Source: Clostridium niameyense
Lineage (GTDB): Bacteria; Bacillota; Clostridia; Clostridiales; Clostridiaceae
Length of the DNA: 64,000 nucleotides
Assembly: GCF_001243045.1 (NCBI RefSeq)
Contig: NZ_LN849007.1
Span: forward strand, 1,082,989 to 1,146,988
Direction: 5' to 3'
In this document: piece by piece, positions 51,797-61,924 of the stretch
Layout: the number at the start of each line of letters is the position of its first letter
Position numbering within the stretch: the first letter of the stretch is position 1
Made by a program: the position numbers and the translations under genes
Notes under the pieces: generated by a model
Databases searched by the model: none
What the model was told of the DNA's origin: nothing
The model's input: the letters and a program-made list of their open reading frames with translations, nothing else

Positions 51797-54088
51797 ATGA
51801 ATATTAAAATTAAGAAAAGAAATGGTACATATGAACAATTACAAGTTAATAAGATAAAAAAAGTAATTAATTTTGCTTGCAATGGTTTAGATAAATGTGA
51901 TCCATTAGATCTTGAGATAGATTCTAAAATACAATTTAGAGATGGTATGAGCACTCGGGAAATTCAAAAAATATTAATTCAAACGGCAATAGAAAAAATA
52001 ATTCAAACAACTACTGATGATTATGGTAATAGTTTTAAAGAGGCCAATACTAATTGGCAGTATGTTGCAGCTAGGTTACTTTTATTTGATTTGTATAAAG
52101 AAGCTAAAATAAATAGAGATTACAGTAATTTTGGATATGGTGATTTTTATGCACTTGTAAAGAAACTATCCTACATGAATCTTTATGGAGAATATTTAAT
52201 GAAAAACTATTCTGATGATGAGATAAAGGAATTATCATCTTATATAGTTCCAAAAAGAGATGAGCTTTTTAATTATGAAGGATTAAAATTATTAAATGAT
52301 AGATATTTGGTTAAGGGATTTAATGGAGAGGTAATGGAGCTCCCACAAGAAAGATTTATGGTTATAGCAATGCATTTAGCTATACCAGAAGAAAAAAATA
52401 AGGTTTTTTATGCAAAGAAGTTTTATGATTTAATGAGTAAACTTAAAATGACTGTGGCAACACCTACTTTGGGAAATGCCGGAACGCTTTTTTATCAATT
52501 AAGTAGCTGTTTTATTTCTTCTGTAGGAGATAATCTTTGGTCTATTTATGATGTAAATCAAAAATTTTCTCAAGTTTCAAAGCATGGTGGAGCCCTTGGA
52601 ATATACTTAGGCAAAATAAGAGCTTTAAATAGTGAAATAAGAGGAATAAAAAATGCATCTGGTGGAGTAATACCTTGGATAAAACTCTATAACGATACAG
52701 CTGTTGCTGTTGATCAATTAGGAAAACGTAAGGGCGGGTCAGCTATAACATTAGATATATGGCATAAAGATATTTATGATTTCTTAGATCTTAAGACTAA
52801 CAACGGTGACGATAGAAGAAAAGCCCATGATATTTTTACTTCTGTAAGTATTCCAGATTTATATATGGAGAGACTTGAAAAAAGAGGAAAATGGTGTTTA
52901 TTTGATCCTTACGAAGTGAAAAAAGTTATGGGGTATAGACTGGAAGATTACTTTGATGAAAAGGATGATAAAATATTTACCAGGAAATATTTGGAATGTG
53001 AAAGAAATTTAAAAATTTTAAGAAAAGAAGTTCCAGCTCTTGATATAATGAAAAAAATAATGAAAAGCGCTGTAGAGACAGGAACTCCTTTTATATTCTT
53101 TAGAGATACTGTAAATCGAGCTAATCCTAATAAACATAGAGGAATGATATATGCTTCTAATTTATGTCATGAGATAGCTCAAAATATGAGTGAGAGTACA
53201 CTTATGGATGAAGAAATTATAGATAAAGATGGTACAGCTCAAGTAATTCAAAGAGTGAAATCCGGAGATATGGTAACTTGTAATCTTAATTCTATTAATT
53301 TAAGTAAGGTATCTTTAGAGGAACTTAAAGATACAATTCCTTACCAGATAAGGATGCTAGATAATGTTATTTCACTCAATAAATTTCCTGTTAAAGAATC
53401 TGAAATAACTAGTAATAAATATAGAGCTATAGGACTTGGAACTAGTGGATATCATGAGTTTCTTGTAAATAATAAAATACAATGGGAAAGTGAAGAACAT
53501 TTAAAAATAGCAGATAAATTATTTGAAGAAATAGCTTATGAATCAATAAAAGCTTCTATGGAACTTGCAAAGGAAAAGGGGGCTTATAAAGCCTTTGAAG
53601 GCTCTGAATGGAGTACGGGAGAGTATTTTGAAAGAAGAGGATATATATCAGATAAGTGGATAAAATTAAAAGAAGATATTAAAAAATACGGGATAAGAAA
53701 TGGATATATTATGGCTATTGCACCTACAGGCAGCACTTCAAATATTGCAAATACCACAGCAGGCATAGATCCTGTATTTAAAAAGTTTTTTATTGAGGAA
53801 AAGAAGGGAAGTTTTACTCCTAAAACTGCACCTAATTTAAATAAAGATAATTTTTGGTATTATAAGGAGGCTCATACTATTGATCAGCAGTGGAGTATAA
53901 AAGCTTGCGCTATAAGGCAAAAACATATAGATCAGTCTCAGTCTTTTAATTTATATATTACTCCTAACTTAAAAGCAAAAGAAATATTAGATATGTATAT
54001 GGAATGTTGGAGAGAGGGAGTTAAAACTATTTATTATGTAAGAAATAAATCCATAGAAATGGATGAGTGCACAAGTTGTTCAAGTTAA
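51797..54088 (+). CDS. nrdA: Class Ia ribonucleoside-diphosphate reductase, alpha subunit
   Basis: 763 residues. It reduces ribonucleotides to deoxyribonucleotides with the beta subunit. Residues 3-90 are an ATP-cone (allosteric activity site), which places it with NrdA, not NrdE. Catalytic residues are present: the SSC cysteine (QLSSCF), NLCHE (Asn, radical Cys, Glu), the second active-site cysteine in TCNLNS, and the IYYVRN tyrosine pair for radical transfer. The C-terminal DECTSCSS holds the shuttle cysteine pair. AGGTG is 10 bases before the ATG. It is co-transcribed with the beta gene (17-base gap) under predicted NrdR control. Confidence 0.95.
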   Translation: MNIKIKKRNGTYEQLQVNKIKKVINFACNGLDKCDPLDLEIDSKIQFRDGMSTREIQKILIQTAIEKIIQTTTDDYGNSFKEANTNWQYVAARLLLFDLYKEAKINRDYSNFGYGDFYALVKKLSYMNLYGEYLMKNYSDDEIKELSSYIVPKRDELFNYEGLKLLNDRYLVKGFNGEVMELPQERFMVIAMHLAIPEEKNKVFYAKKFYDLMSKLKMTVATPTLGNAGTLFYQLSSCFISSVGDNLWSIYDVNQKFSQVSKHGGALGIYLGKIRALNSEIRGIKNASGGVIPWIKLYNDTAVAVDQLGKRKGGSAITLDIWHKDIYDFLDLKTNNGDDRRKAHDIFTSVSIPDLYMERLEKRGKWCLFDPYEVKKVMGYRLEDYFDEKDDKIFTRKYLECERNLKILRKEVPALDIMKKIMKSAVETGTPFIFFRDTVNRANPNKHRGMIYASNLCHEIAQNMSESTLMDEEIIDKDGTAQVIQRVKSGDMVTCNLNSINLSKVSLEELKDTIPYQIRMLDNVISLNKFPVKESEITSNKYRAIGLGTSGYHEFLVNNKIQWESEEHLKIADKLFEEIAYESIKASMELAKEKGAYKAFEGSEWSTGEYFERRGYISDKWIKLKEDIKKYGIRNGYIMAIAPTGSTSNIANTTAGIDPVFKKFFIEEKKGSFTPKTAPNLNKDNFWYYKEAHTIDQQWSIKACAIRQKHIDQSQSFNLYITPNLKAKEILDMYMECWREGVKTIYYVRNKSIEMDECTSCSS

Positions 54089-54105
54089 TATAAGGGGTGA
54101 ATTGA

Positions 54106-55134
54106 ATGTTAAAAAAGAAGATTTTTAATGAAAAAGGTAATCGTGGAACAGAAACCATGATAAATGGAAATACCACCAATTTAAGAGAATGGAATAGGAT
54201 AAAATACAACTGGGCTAATGAAATGTATAGAAACATGTTAAATAATTTTTGGATTCCCGAGGAAATATCATTAAATGAAGATGTTAAACAATTCTCCTAT
54301 TTAACGGAGGGGGAAAGAAGGGCCTTTGACAAAATAATTTCTTTTTTAAATTTTTTAGATTCTATACAAAGTGAGAATTTGCCTAATTTATCTAGATATA
54401 TAACAGCCCCTGAAGTAACATCACTTTTAAATATTCAAGCTTTTCAAGAAGAGATACATGCACAAAGCTATTCTTATATACTGGATACAGTTACAGACTC
54501 TATAACCAGGGACAATATATACGATGAGTGGAGAGAAGATAAGCATTTATTAAAGAGAAATAAGTTTATAGCAAGCATATATCAAGAGTTTAATGAAACC
54601 CCAGATGTTAAAAATTTCTTAAAAACTATAATGGCTAACTATATACTAGAGGGAATATATTTTTATTCAGGTTTTAGCTTTTTTTATACTTTAGCAAGAC
54701 AAGGAAAAATGACAGCTACAAGCACTATATTTAAGTATATAAATAGGGATGAAATAACTCACTTAGTATTATTCCAAAATATAATTAAAGAATTAAAAAA
54801 GGAAAATCCAGATATATTTGTAGGGGAAATAACTGATGAGTTTAGAGTAATGATGAAAATCGGAGTAGAGCATGAAATTGAGTGGGGTAGGTATGTAACG
54901 GATAATGAAATATTAGGTCTTAATGATGAACTTATAGAAAAATACATTAAATATCTTTCAAATCTAAGACTAACGGCTATTGGTTTAGAACCTTTATATC
55001 CCGAAATTACAAAGCATCCTATGAGTTGGATAGAGGGATTTTCAAGACTTAACAATACAAAAACAGATTTTTTTGAAGCTAAAGTTACAAATTATACTAA
55101 AGCTGCAGCCTTTGACTTTGATGACTTAGAATAA
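54106..55134 (+). CDS. nrdB: Ribonucleoside-diphosphate reductase, beta subunit
   Basis: 342 residues of the ferritin-like radical-generating subunit. Metal ligands: Asp in FLDSIQSEN, Glu and His in EEIHAQSY, Glu in LEGIYFY, and Glu/His in RDEITH. The radical tyrosine is present at His+4 (EEIHAQSY), so it is a tyrosyl-radical enzyme (class Ia/Ib), not the Phe/Val variants. The C-terminal FDFDDLE tail is the kind that docks in the alpha subunit. AAGGGGTG precedes the ATG. Confidence 0.95.
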   Translation: MLKKKIFNEKGNRGTETMINGNTTNLREWNRIKYNWANEMYRNMLNNFWIPEEISLNEDVKQFSYLTEGERRAFDKIISFLNFLDSIQSENLPNLSRYITAPEVTSLLNIQAFQEEIHAQSYSYILDTVTDSITRDNIYDEWREDKHLLKRNKFIASIYQEFNETPDVKNFLKTIMANYILEGIYFYSGFSFFYTLARQGKMTATSTIFKYINRDEITHLVLFQNIIKELKKENPDIFVGEITDEFRVMMKIGVEHEIEWGRYVTDNEILGLNDELIEKYIKYLSNLRLTAIGLEPLYPEITKHPMSWIEGFSRLNNTKTDFFEAKVTNYTKAAAFDFDDLE

Positions 55135-55225
55135 AATACTTTGTTTTAGAGCGTTTATATTAATATATTTATTGTATGATATAATATTTATGGAAAAAAC
55201 CAAGTATTATATGGAGGGTACATAC

Positions 55226-58200
55226 ATGGATAAAGGGAAAATAAAATCTTTTGCTATGAAAGCTAGAAAAAATCTTATTAAAGCTGTTACAGATAAGGCT
55301 AATGAAATAGGAATAAAAATAGATTATAGTGCTCATGAATTACAGATAAAAGAAACGGAAGATATAAGTAATATATATATAAATCGTAGAGAAAGCTTAA
55401 TAAATAAGATAAATGAATATAGCAAAGAAAAAGGTCTTATATATGGTTTTGAACAAGTTGTAGAAGAAGTTGCGTATACTTGGTTTAGTAGATTTATAGC
55501 TCTTAGATATATGGAAGTTAATGATTATCTTCCATTAGGCATAAGAATCCTTTCATCTCAAATAGAAAATAAATTAGAGCCAGATATTTTAACAAGAGTT
55601 TCTGAAGTTATAGATGAATTAGAGCTTAATGCTGAATATATATATAAATTATCAGATAATAACAATACTCAAAATAGAGAGAAAGCATATAAACAAATTT
55701 TAATAAAACAATGTAATAAACTAGAATATATAATGCCCCAAGTCTTCAAAGAAATTACTGATTATACTGAATTACTATGTCCAGATAATCTTTTACAGGA
55801 GGGTTCTGTAATAAGGACAATGGTAGAAGAAATTGAAGAGAAAAATTGGATAGGAAATGTAGAAATAATAGGCTGGTTATATCAATATTACATATCGGAA
55901 AAAAAAGATGAAGTTTTTTCTGCTTTAAAGAAAAATATTAAGATAACAAAAGAAAACATACCAGCAGCTACCCAATTATTTACTCCAAAATGGATAGTTA
56001 AATATATGGTAGAAAATTCCTTAGGAAAGTTGTGGCTAGAAGGTCATCCCAATAAAGAACTCCAAAGTGAATGGAAGTATTACTTAGAAGATAAAAAGCA
56101 AGTAGAAGAAGTGGAAGAAGAATTAAAGGAAATAAGAAAAGAACATTCAAAATTAAATCCAGAAAATATAAAAGTCTTAGATCCTTGCATGGGATCAGGG
56201 CATATTTTAGTATATGCTTTTGATGTGCTTTATAAAATATATAAAACGGTAGGATATAAAGAAAGGGAAATTCCAAGGTTAATACTTAAAAATAACCTCT
56301 ATGGATTAGATATAGATGATATAGCTGAACAATTAGCATCTTTTGCTTTGATTATGAAAGCTAGATATTATAATAGAAATTTATTTAGAGAGATGGAAAA
56401 AGAAAAAATAGAATTAAATCTTTGTTCAATACAAGAAAGTAATGAAATTTCAAAGGAAGTATTAAATTATTTTGTAGGAGAAGATGACAAGTTAAGAGAG
56501 GATATAGGATATTTAGTAAATGTATTTAAGGATGCTAAAGAATATGGATCTATGCTTGAAGTTAAAGAAGTTAATTTTAATAATATAAAGCAAAGGGTAA
56601 TTGAAATATTTAATGATAAAAATTCGGTAGAAATAGATAATTCCATTTATAAATATAAGAATGTAATATTAGAAAAGCTTATTCCAATTATAAAACAAGG
56701 AAAAATAATGAGCCAAAAGTATGAAGTTTGTTGTACTAATCCACCTTATATGGGAATTAGGGGGATGAATAAAAAAATGGCACTTTACTTAGAGAAAAAT
56801 TATGTTTTATCTAAGTATGATTTATTTTCAGTATATATGGAGGTATGTAAAAACAAGCTTAAAAGTAATGGATTATATTCTATAATAAATCAACATTCAT
56901 GGATGTTTTTATCAAGTTTTTTGAATTTTAGACTAGAATTATTAGACAAATTAACTTTCCTACAGTTAGTGCATTTAGGATCACGGGCTTTTGAAGAAAA
57001 TGTAGGAACCATAGTTCAAAGTGTTATGTTTGTATGTAGAAATAAAAGAAGTCCAAAGTATGCTACTTATTGTATTGATTTAACTAAAGCAGAAGATAGT
57101 AAATCTAAAAATGAACTTTTTTTAGCTCTTGATAAAAGTAAAGTATGTAATTACAAAGATATAAATCTTAATAAATTATTAGTAATTCCAACAAAACCAT
57201 TTGCATATTGGGTTTCAAAAAACATTTTAAATATTTGTAAGAGTAATAATAGGTTTGAGGATTTTGCAAAACCTAGGCAGGGAATGGCCACATCAGATAA
57301 TAAAAGATTTTTAAAAAAATGGTATGAAGTTAATATTAATAATATAAGTTTTACTTCTGATAGTGCAAAATCAGCTTTATTAACTAATAAAAAATGGTTT
57401 CCTTATAATAAAGGAGGTACATCCAGAAAGTGGTATGGTAATAATGAATTTATTATAAATTGGTTTAATGATGGTGAAGAGGTTAAAGCATATGCATCTA
57501 AACTTTATAAATCATATAGTAGAACTATAAAAAATGAACAGTTTTATTTTAATGAATGTATAACTTATACATTCATCTCAGAAAATATGGGAGCCAGATA
57601 TTCACCAAAAGGATTTATATTTGATGTAGCAGGTTCATCTATATTTTTAAATAGTGAGAATATAAAAGTAATATTAGGACTATTGTGTAGTAAGGTTTCT
57701 AGTTTATTTTTAGATATTATGAATCCCACTTATAATATACAGGTAGGGGATATTAAGAATATACCAATATGTAAAGAGATATTTGCAGCGGAAAACACCA
57801 CAAAAATTGAAAAATTAGTAGTGGATAATATTTATATTTCAAAACAAGATTGGGACTTCTTTGAAACCTCTTGTAATTTTAAATGTCATCCATTATTAAC
57901 TTTTAGAGGAAATAGTTTAGAAGATTCCTTTAATAATTGGAGTGAATTTACAAGGAAACAATTTAATAGATTAAAGGCTAATGAAGAAGAACTAAATGCT
58001 ATATTTATTAACATTTATGGAGTGGAAAATGAATTAAACCCTAAGGTTTATGATAAAGATGTAACTATTAGAAAAGCAAATAGGAAAATAGATATAAAGT
58101 CCTTTATTTCATATGCTGTAGGGTGTATGTTTGGTAGATATTCAATGGATGTAGAAGGTTTAATATATGCTGGTGGACAATGGAATCATAAGTTTAGAGT

Positions 58201-58945
58201 ATTAAAAGATAAAAACTTAAATTTAAGTAGTTTAAGGTATGAAGTAAGAAAAATAAAAGAAGACGAAAATAGAAATATATTGGAGGATAATTGGATTAAT
58301 GTAAGCTTTATACCGGATGAGGATAATATTATTCCAATAACTGATGATGAATATTTTGAAGAAGATATAGTTTCAAGATTTATAGAATTTGTTAAAATTG
58401 TATATGGTGAAGAAACGTTAGAGAAGAACTTAGATTTTATTGCTGATTCTATAGGAAGAAAATCATCACAGACTTCAAGACAAGCAATTAGAATGTATTT
58501 TCTAAAGGATTTTTATAAAGATCATTTAAAAACTTATGAGAAAAGGCCTATTTATTGGTTATTTGATTCTGGTAAAAATAATGGATTTAAATCCTTAATA
58601 TATGTTCATAGATATGATGATCAAATTGTAACTAAAGTTAGAGAAAAGTATCTTCATATTCTTCAAAGAAAGTATGAAAGAGAAATACATAAACTTCAAT
58701 TAGTTTTGACTTCTAAAGAATATACTTCAAAAGATAAAACTTTAGCTAAAAAGAAAATAAGCAAAATTGTAAAACAAATGGAAGAATGTAGAAAATATGA
58801 TGAGGTAGCAACATACTTAGCTAATAAAAAAATAGTTATTGATTTAGATGATGGAGTTAGAGTTAATTATGATAAATTTCAAGGAATTGAATTTATAAGT
58901 TCTAAAGGTAAAAAGATTAAGATGAATTTACTAGGTAAAATATAA
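55226..58945 (+). CDS. pglX: Solitary BREX-type PglX adenine methyltransferase
   Basis: About 1239 residues, normal PglX size. In BREX phage-defence systems, PglX methylates one strand of a non-palindromic site. N-terminal helices are followed by TQLFTPKWIVKYMVENSLGKLW (typical PglX block), SAM motif DPCMGSGHILVYAFD (about residue 320) and catalytic CTNPPYMG (about 505). A target-recognition region (about 680-880, with KPRQGMATSDN) and a helical C-terminus follow. ATG 55226 has GGAGGG upstream. No brxA/B/C, pglZ or brxL neighbours are present: upstream is nrdB, downstream greA. It is therefore an orphan methylase, a type IIG-like enzyme, or a BREX remnant. Confidence 0.9.
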   Translation: MDKGKIKSFAMKARKNLIKAVTDKANEIGIKIDYSAHELQIKETEDISNIYINRRESLINKINEYSKEKGLIYGFEQVVEEVAYTWFSRFIALRYMEVNDYLPLGIRILSSQIENKLEPDILTRVSEVIDELELNAEYIYKLSDNNNTQNREKAYKQILIKQCNKLEYIMPQVFKEITDYTELLCPDNLLQEGSVIRTMVEEIEEKNWIGNVEIIGWLYQYYISEKKDEVFSALKKNIKITKENIPAATQLFTPKWIVKYMVENSLGKLWLEGHPNKELQSEWKYYLEDKKQVEEVEEELKEIRKEHSKLNPENIKVLDPCMGSGHILVYAFDVLYKIYKTVGYKEREIPRLILKNNLYGLDIDDIAEQLASFALIMKARYYNRNLFREMEKEKIELNLCSIQESNEISKEVLNYFVGEDDKLREDIGYLVNVFKDAKEYGSMLEVKEVNFNNIKQRVIEIFNDKNSVEIDNSIYKYKNVILEKLIPIIKQGKIMSQKYEVCCTNPPYMGIRGMNKKMALYLEKNYVLSKYDLFSVYMEVCKNKLKSNGLYSIINQHSWMFLSSFLNFRLELLDKLTFLQLVHLGSRAFEENVGTIVQSVMFVCRNKRSPKYATYCIDLTKAEDSKSKNELFLALDKSKVCNYKDINLNKLLVIPTKPFAYWVSKNILNICKSNNRFEDFAKPRQGMATSDNKRFLKKWYEVNINNISFTSDSAKSALLTNKKWFPYNKGGTSRKWYGNNEFIINWFNDGEEVKAYASKLYKSYSRTIKNEQFYFNECITYTFISENMGARYSPKGFIFDVAGSSIFLNSENIKVILGLLCSKVSSLFLDIMNPTYNIQVGDIKNIPICKEIFAAENTTKIEKLVVDNIYISKQDWDFFETSCNFKCHPLLTFRGNSLEDSFNNWSEFTRKQFNRLKANEEELNAIFINIYGVENELNPKVYDKDVTIRKANRKIDIKSFISYAVGCMFGRYSMDVEGLIYAGGQWNHKFRVLKDKNLNLSSLRYEVRKIKEDENRNILEDNWINVSFIPDEDNIIPITDDEYFEEDIVSRFIEFVKIVYGEETLEKNLDFIADSIGRKSSQTSRQAIRMYFLKDFYKDHLKTYEKRPIYWLFDSGKNNGFKSLIYVHRYDDQIVTKVREKYLHILQRKYEREIHKLQLVLTSKEYTSKDKTLAKKKISKIVKQMEECRKYDEVATYLANKKIVIDLDDGVRVNYDKFQGIEFISSKGKKIKMNLLGKI

Positions 58946-59148
58946 TTGAAACACCAGAGAAAAAAATATAAAATTTATTCATATAAATCACTTAATTTTG
59001 TTTTTAATATAAAGGAAATTTGGCATGGTTTTAATTACAAGAATTATACATTCCATCTTTAAAGTTACTAAGAACTAATATTATTGGTAATCTACCACAA
59101 GAATACTGTCTTCAAAATACAATTAATAGCTAATTATAAGGTCATATT

Positions 59149-59200
59149 AACTACAAAGTAATAATATTAAACATATTTATATTATTACTTTGTAGTTTTT
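59149..59200. terminator. Bidirectional terminator between pglX and greA-like gene
   Basis: Perfect 19-bp stem starting AACTACAAAGTAATAATAT with its complement after an 11-base loop, T run on the plus strand and A run upstream. The rest of 58946-59204 has only a short broken frame. Confidence 0.9.
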
Positions 59201-59204
59201 ATTA

Positions 59205-59681
59205 TTAATTAGTAACACTTAATATATCTAATATTTCTACTGTATATTTTCCTTGAGGGGCATCTACTTCAACTTTATCCCCAATTTTTTTATTATATAA
59301 TGCTTTGCCTAAATCTGATTCTATACTTATGAACATATTTTCTAAATCTACATCCATAGTAGTTACCAAAGTTACATTAGTTTCGAAATCATCCTCCAAA
59401 AATTTGATTTTTGCTGTAGTATTAATTCCTACTAATGATTCATCCACATTTTTATTGTCTATTACTGTAGCTGTAGAAATCATAGTTAGTAAGTACTGAA
59501 TTCTATCATCATTTCGTCTATAATTTGCACAGGCTTCTTTATATTCTGCATTTTCAGATCTATCACCGTGGGAAGCTGCTATTAATTTTTCTTTTGCAAT
59601 TTCAGCTCTTTTTACAGTCATTCTGTAATTTAGTTCTTCTTCTAATTTTTTTATATTTTCAGCCGTTAATGTGTTATTCAT
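59205..59681 (-). CDS. GreA/GreB-family transcription elongation factor
   Basis: 158 residues. An N-terminal coiled coil (about 6-75) has the conserved tip GDRSENAEYKEA, which in GreA enters the RNA polymerase channel and stimulates cleavage of backtracked RNA. The C-terminal FKBP-like domain (about 82-155) ends with GDKVEVDAPQGKYTVEILDI. ATG 59681 is favoured: AAAGGATG is 9 bases upstream, whereas the ATG four codons earlier is too close to it. It could be the main GreA or a second paralogue; only the family is sure. Confidence 0.9.
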   Translation of the reverse strand: MNNTLTAENIKKLEEELNYRMTVKRAEIAKEKLIAASHGDRSENAEYKEACANYRRNDDRIQYLLTMISTATVIDNKNVDESLVGINTTAKIKFLEDDFETNVTLVTTMDVDLENMFISIESDLGKALYNKKIGDKVEVDAPQGKYTVEILDILSVTN

Positions 59682-59829
59682 AAAATTAAACATCCTTTTC
59701 TATACATTATAATAATATTATATAATATATAGAAAAAAATAAAAGGTATTTTAGTTGTTGTTTTTTAATAATTGAAAAGTTTATTAAGTGATTTTATCAT
59801 TTTTAATGCTATTTTAAAAACAACTATAA

Positions 59830-60114
59830 ATGAAAACTACCCTAAATACTCACTATTATAAATTGATAGTAAGTATTTTTGTTTATATAAGAATTGATTT
59901 AGAGGATATACAAAAAATAAAAGGAAAAATAATAATTATAATTGCTTATAGACTTAAAACTATTGAAAATACATATCAAATTTTAGTAATTAATAATGGT
60001 AAGATTGAACAAAAGGGTACCATAAGAAGCTATTTAAAAAACAGGGAACTTATAAAAGATTTATTGATATAAGAAAAAAATCGGAAGTATGGAATATATA
60101 AAGATTTTGTATTT
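59830..60114 (+). pseudogene. 3' remnant of an ABC exporter gene
   Basis: Only the last part of an ABC ATPase is left: GKIIIIIAYRLKTIENTYQILVINNGKI corresponds to the H-loop and D-loop region, with the normally invariant switch His replaced by Tyr (AYR for AHR). Walker A, signature and Walker B are absent. A frame shift after 60072 continues with exporter-like tail residues. It resembles the 3' end of exporters such as that at the window start. Nonfunctional. Confidence 0.65.
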
Positions 60115-60115
60115 T

Positions 60116-60151
60116 AAAGATATCTCAAAATTAATTTTGGGATATCTTTTG
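60116..60151 (+). terminator. Terminator
   Basis: Stem AAAGATATC-TCAAAA/TTTTGG-GATATCTTT with a tiny loop, followed by TTTTG. Separates the ABC remnant from the two-component operon. Confidence 0.75.
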
Positions 60152-60221
60152 TTGTGTAAATATGGTATATTATAGCAGGAATAAAGTAATCATAAAGACT
60201 TTTAAAGTAGGGAGATATTTC

Positions 60222-60926
60222 ATGGAGCATTTAGATAATACTGAAGTTTTAATAATTGAAGATGATAAGGATATAAACAACTTAATAAAAAGGGCTTTAA
60301 ATAAAGAAGGATTCAATGTGGTACAAGCATTTGATGGAATGGATGGATTTGCAAAATATAAATCTAGTAATTGTGCTATTATAATTTTAGATATAATGCT
60401 TCCTTTTGTAGATGGAATAGAAGTTATGAAAAAGATAAGAGAAGAAAGTGTAGTTCCTATTATAATATTATCTGCTAAAGGAGAAGAAGTAGATAGAATA
60501 TCAGCTCTTGGATTAGGAGCAGATGATTATGTTGTAAAACCTTTTTTTGTAGGGGAATTAGTAGCTAGGATCAAATCTCATCTTAGAAGATATACTAAAT
60601 TTACCCCAAATAATAAAAAAGAAAACTCAATAAAAAGGGGGTATATAACTTTAGATCTAAATAATTATTGTATATATAGAAAAGGGGAAAAAATAACCCT
60701 TACCGCAAAGGAATTTGATTTATTAAAATTATTTTTTACAAGTCCCAATAGAGTATTTACAAAGGTACAGATATTTGAAAGTGTTTGGAAGGAAGAATAT
60801 ATGGGGGAAGATAATACAGTAATGGTTCATATAAGAAGACTTAGAAATAAAATAGAAGAAAACCCCAATAAACCCAAATATATAGTAACAATATGGGGAA
60901 TTGGATACAAATTAGGAGTGATGTAA
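60222..60926 (+). CDS. OmpR-family response regulator
   Basis: 234 residues from ATG 60222, which has AGGGAG upstream (longer frame from 60162 not supported). The receiver domain has acidic EDD, phospho-Asp in IILDIMLPFVDG, and YVVKPF lysine; the winged helix has LTAKEFDLLKLF and VHIRRLRNKIE. It is the first gene of an operon with a kinase and an ABC-2 transporter, the arrangement of lantibiotic/bacitracin resistance modules. Confidence 0.93.
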   Translation: MEHLDNTEVLIIEDDKDINNLIKRALNKEGFNVVQAFDGMDGFAKYKSSNCAIIILDIMLPFVDGIEVMKKIREESVVPIIILSAKGEEVDRISALGLGADDYVVKPFFVGELVARIKSHLRRYTKFTPNNKKENSIKRGYITLDLNNYCIYRKGEKITLTAKEFDLLKLFFTSPNRVFTKVQIFESVWKEEYMGEDNTVMVHIRRLRNKIEENPNKPKYIVTIWGIGYKLGVM

Positions 60927-60927
60927 T

Positions 60928-61839
60928 TTGATCATAATAGTACTTCTAATAATTATATTGATACTAGTAGTAATTATTTGGAATTTAAATAAAAAAATCT
61001 ATTATATTAATAAATTACTAAAAAACATTGAAGAGGGAAACTTTAATATAAGAATTAGAATGCAAAATTGCAACAAAAATTTAAAAAAATTAACAGTAAC
61101 CATTAATAATTTATTAGATAAATTCCAAAATACATATAAATTGAATAAAGAATATGAGTTAGAAAGAAAGACAATGATAACCAATATATCTCATGATTTA
61201 AGAACTCCTGTAACTTCATTACTAGGATATATAGAAGTTATAAAATCTAGTAAACATTTAAGTGAAGAAGAAAAAGAAGAGTATTTAACTATAATTGAAC
61301 ATAAGGGTAATAGTTTAAGAAGTTTAATGGATGAATTTTTCCAGTTATCTAAATTAGAAACTAATGATATTAAGTTAAAAAAGGAAGAATTCAATTTATC
61401 AGAGCTTATAAGACAAAATATAATTTTATTTTATAATAGCTTTAATAATCTTAATATAAATCCTATTATAAATATACCAAAAGAAGATGTTTATATACTA
61501 GGAGATAAAAAAGCAAATGAGAGGATTTTTAATAATCTTATATCTAATGCAATTAAGTATGGATGTGATGGAAAAAACATAGGTGTTGATTTAGTATGTA
61601 GTAAAAATAATGTAAAAATAACAGTTTGGGATGAAGGAAAGGGAATACCTAAAGATGATTTATCTTTAATATTTAAAAGACTATATACTCTAGAAAAGTC
61701 TAGAAACAGAAGTTTTCAAGGTAGTGGTTTAGGTCTTACAATAGTTAAAAAGCTAGTAGAAATGCAAAATGGAACTATAATTGCGGAAAGCATTCCTAAT
61801 AAAAAAACTAAATTTATAGTTACTTTACCTAATATTTAA
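60928..61839 (+). CDS. Sensor histidine kinase, single membrane helix
   Basis: 303 residues, TTG start with AGGAG 9 bases upstream and one base after the regulator stop. One N-terminal membrane helix (about 1-20), then a HAMP-like coil, H-box NISHDLRTPVTSLLGY, N-box NLISNAIKYG, G1 DEGKGIP and G2 GSGLGLTI. No external domain, so it cannot sense outside ligands by itself; such kinases (BcrS/SpaK-like short forms) rely on the transporter or membrane state. Confidence 0.92.
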   Translation: MIIIVLLIIILILVVIIWNLNKKIYYINKLLKNIEEGNFNIRIRMQNCNKNLKKLTVTINNLLDKFQNTYKLNKEYELERKTMITNISHDLRTPVTSLLGYIEVIKSSKHLSEEEKEEYLTIIEHKGNSLRSLMDEFFQLSKLETNDIKLKKEEFNLSELIRQNIILFYNSFNNLNINPIINIPKEDVYILGDKKANERIFNNLISNAIKYGCDGKNIGVDLVCSKNNVKITVWDEGKGIPKDDLSLIFKRLYTLEKSRNRSFQGSGLGLTIVKKLVEMQNGTIIAESIPNKKTKFIVTLPNI

Positions 61840-61924
61840 GAAACATTTAAGGAGTATTTAAGCCTTGTGTAAAAAGTATGTTTTATAATTAAAACATAGT
61901 TTTTTATTTATAAGAGGTGATTTA

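Noticed and set aside
59015-59040. TGGCATGG resembling a second sigma-54 promoter
   Set aside because: It shares the -24 part with the promoter at 44879, but no GC follows at the required 10-base spacing, and no gene starts behind it on the plus strand.
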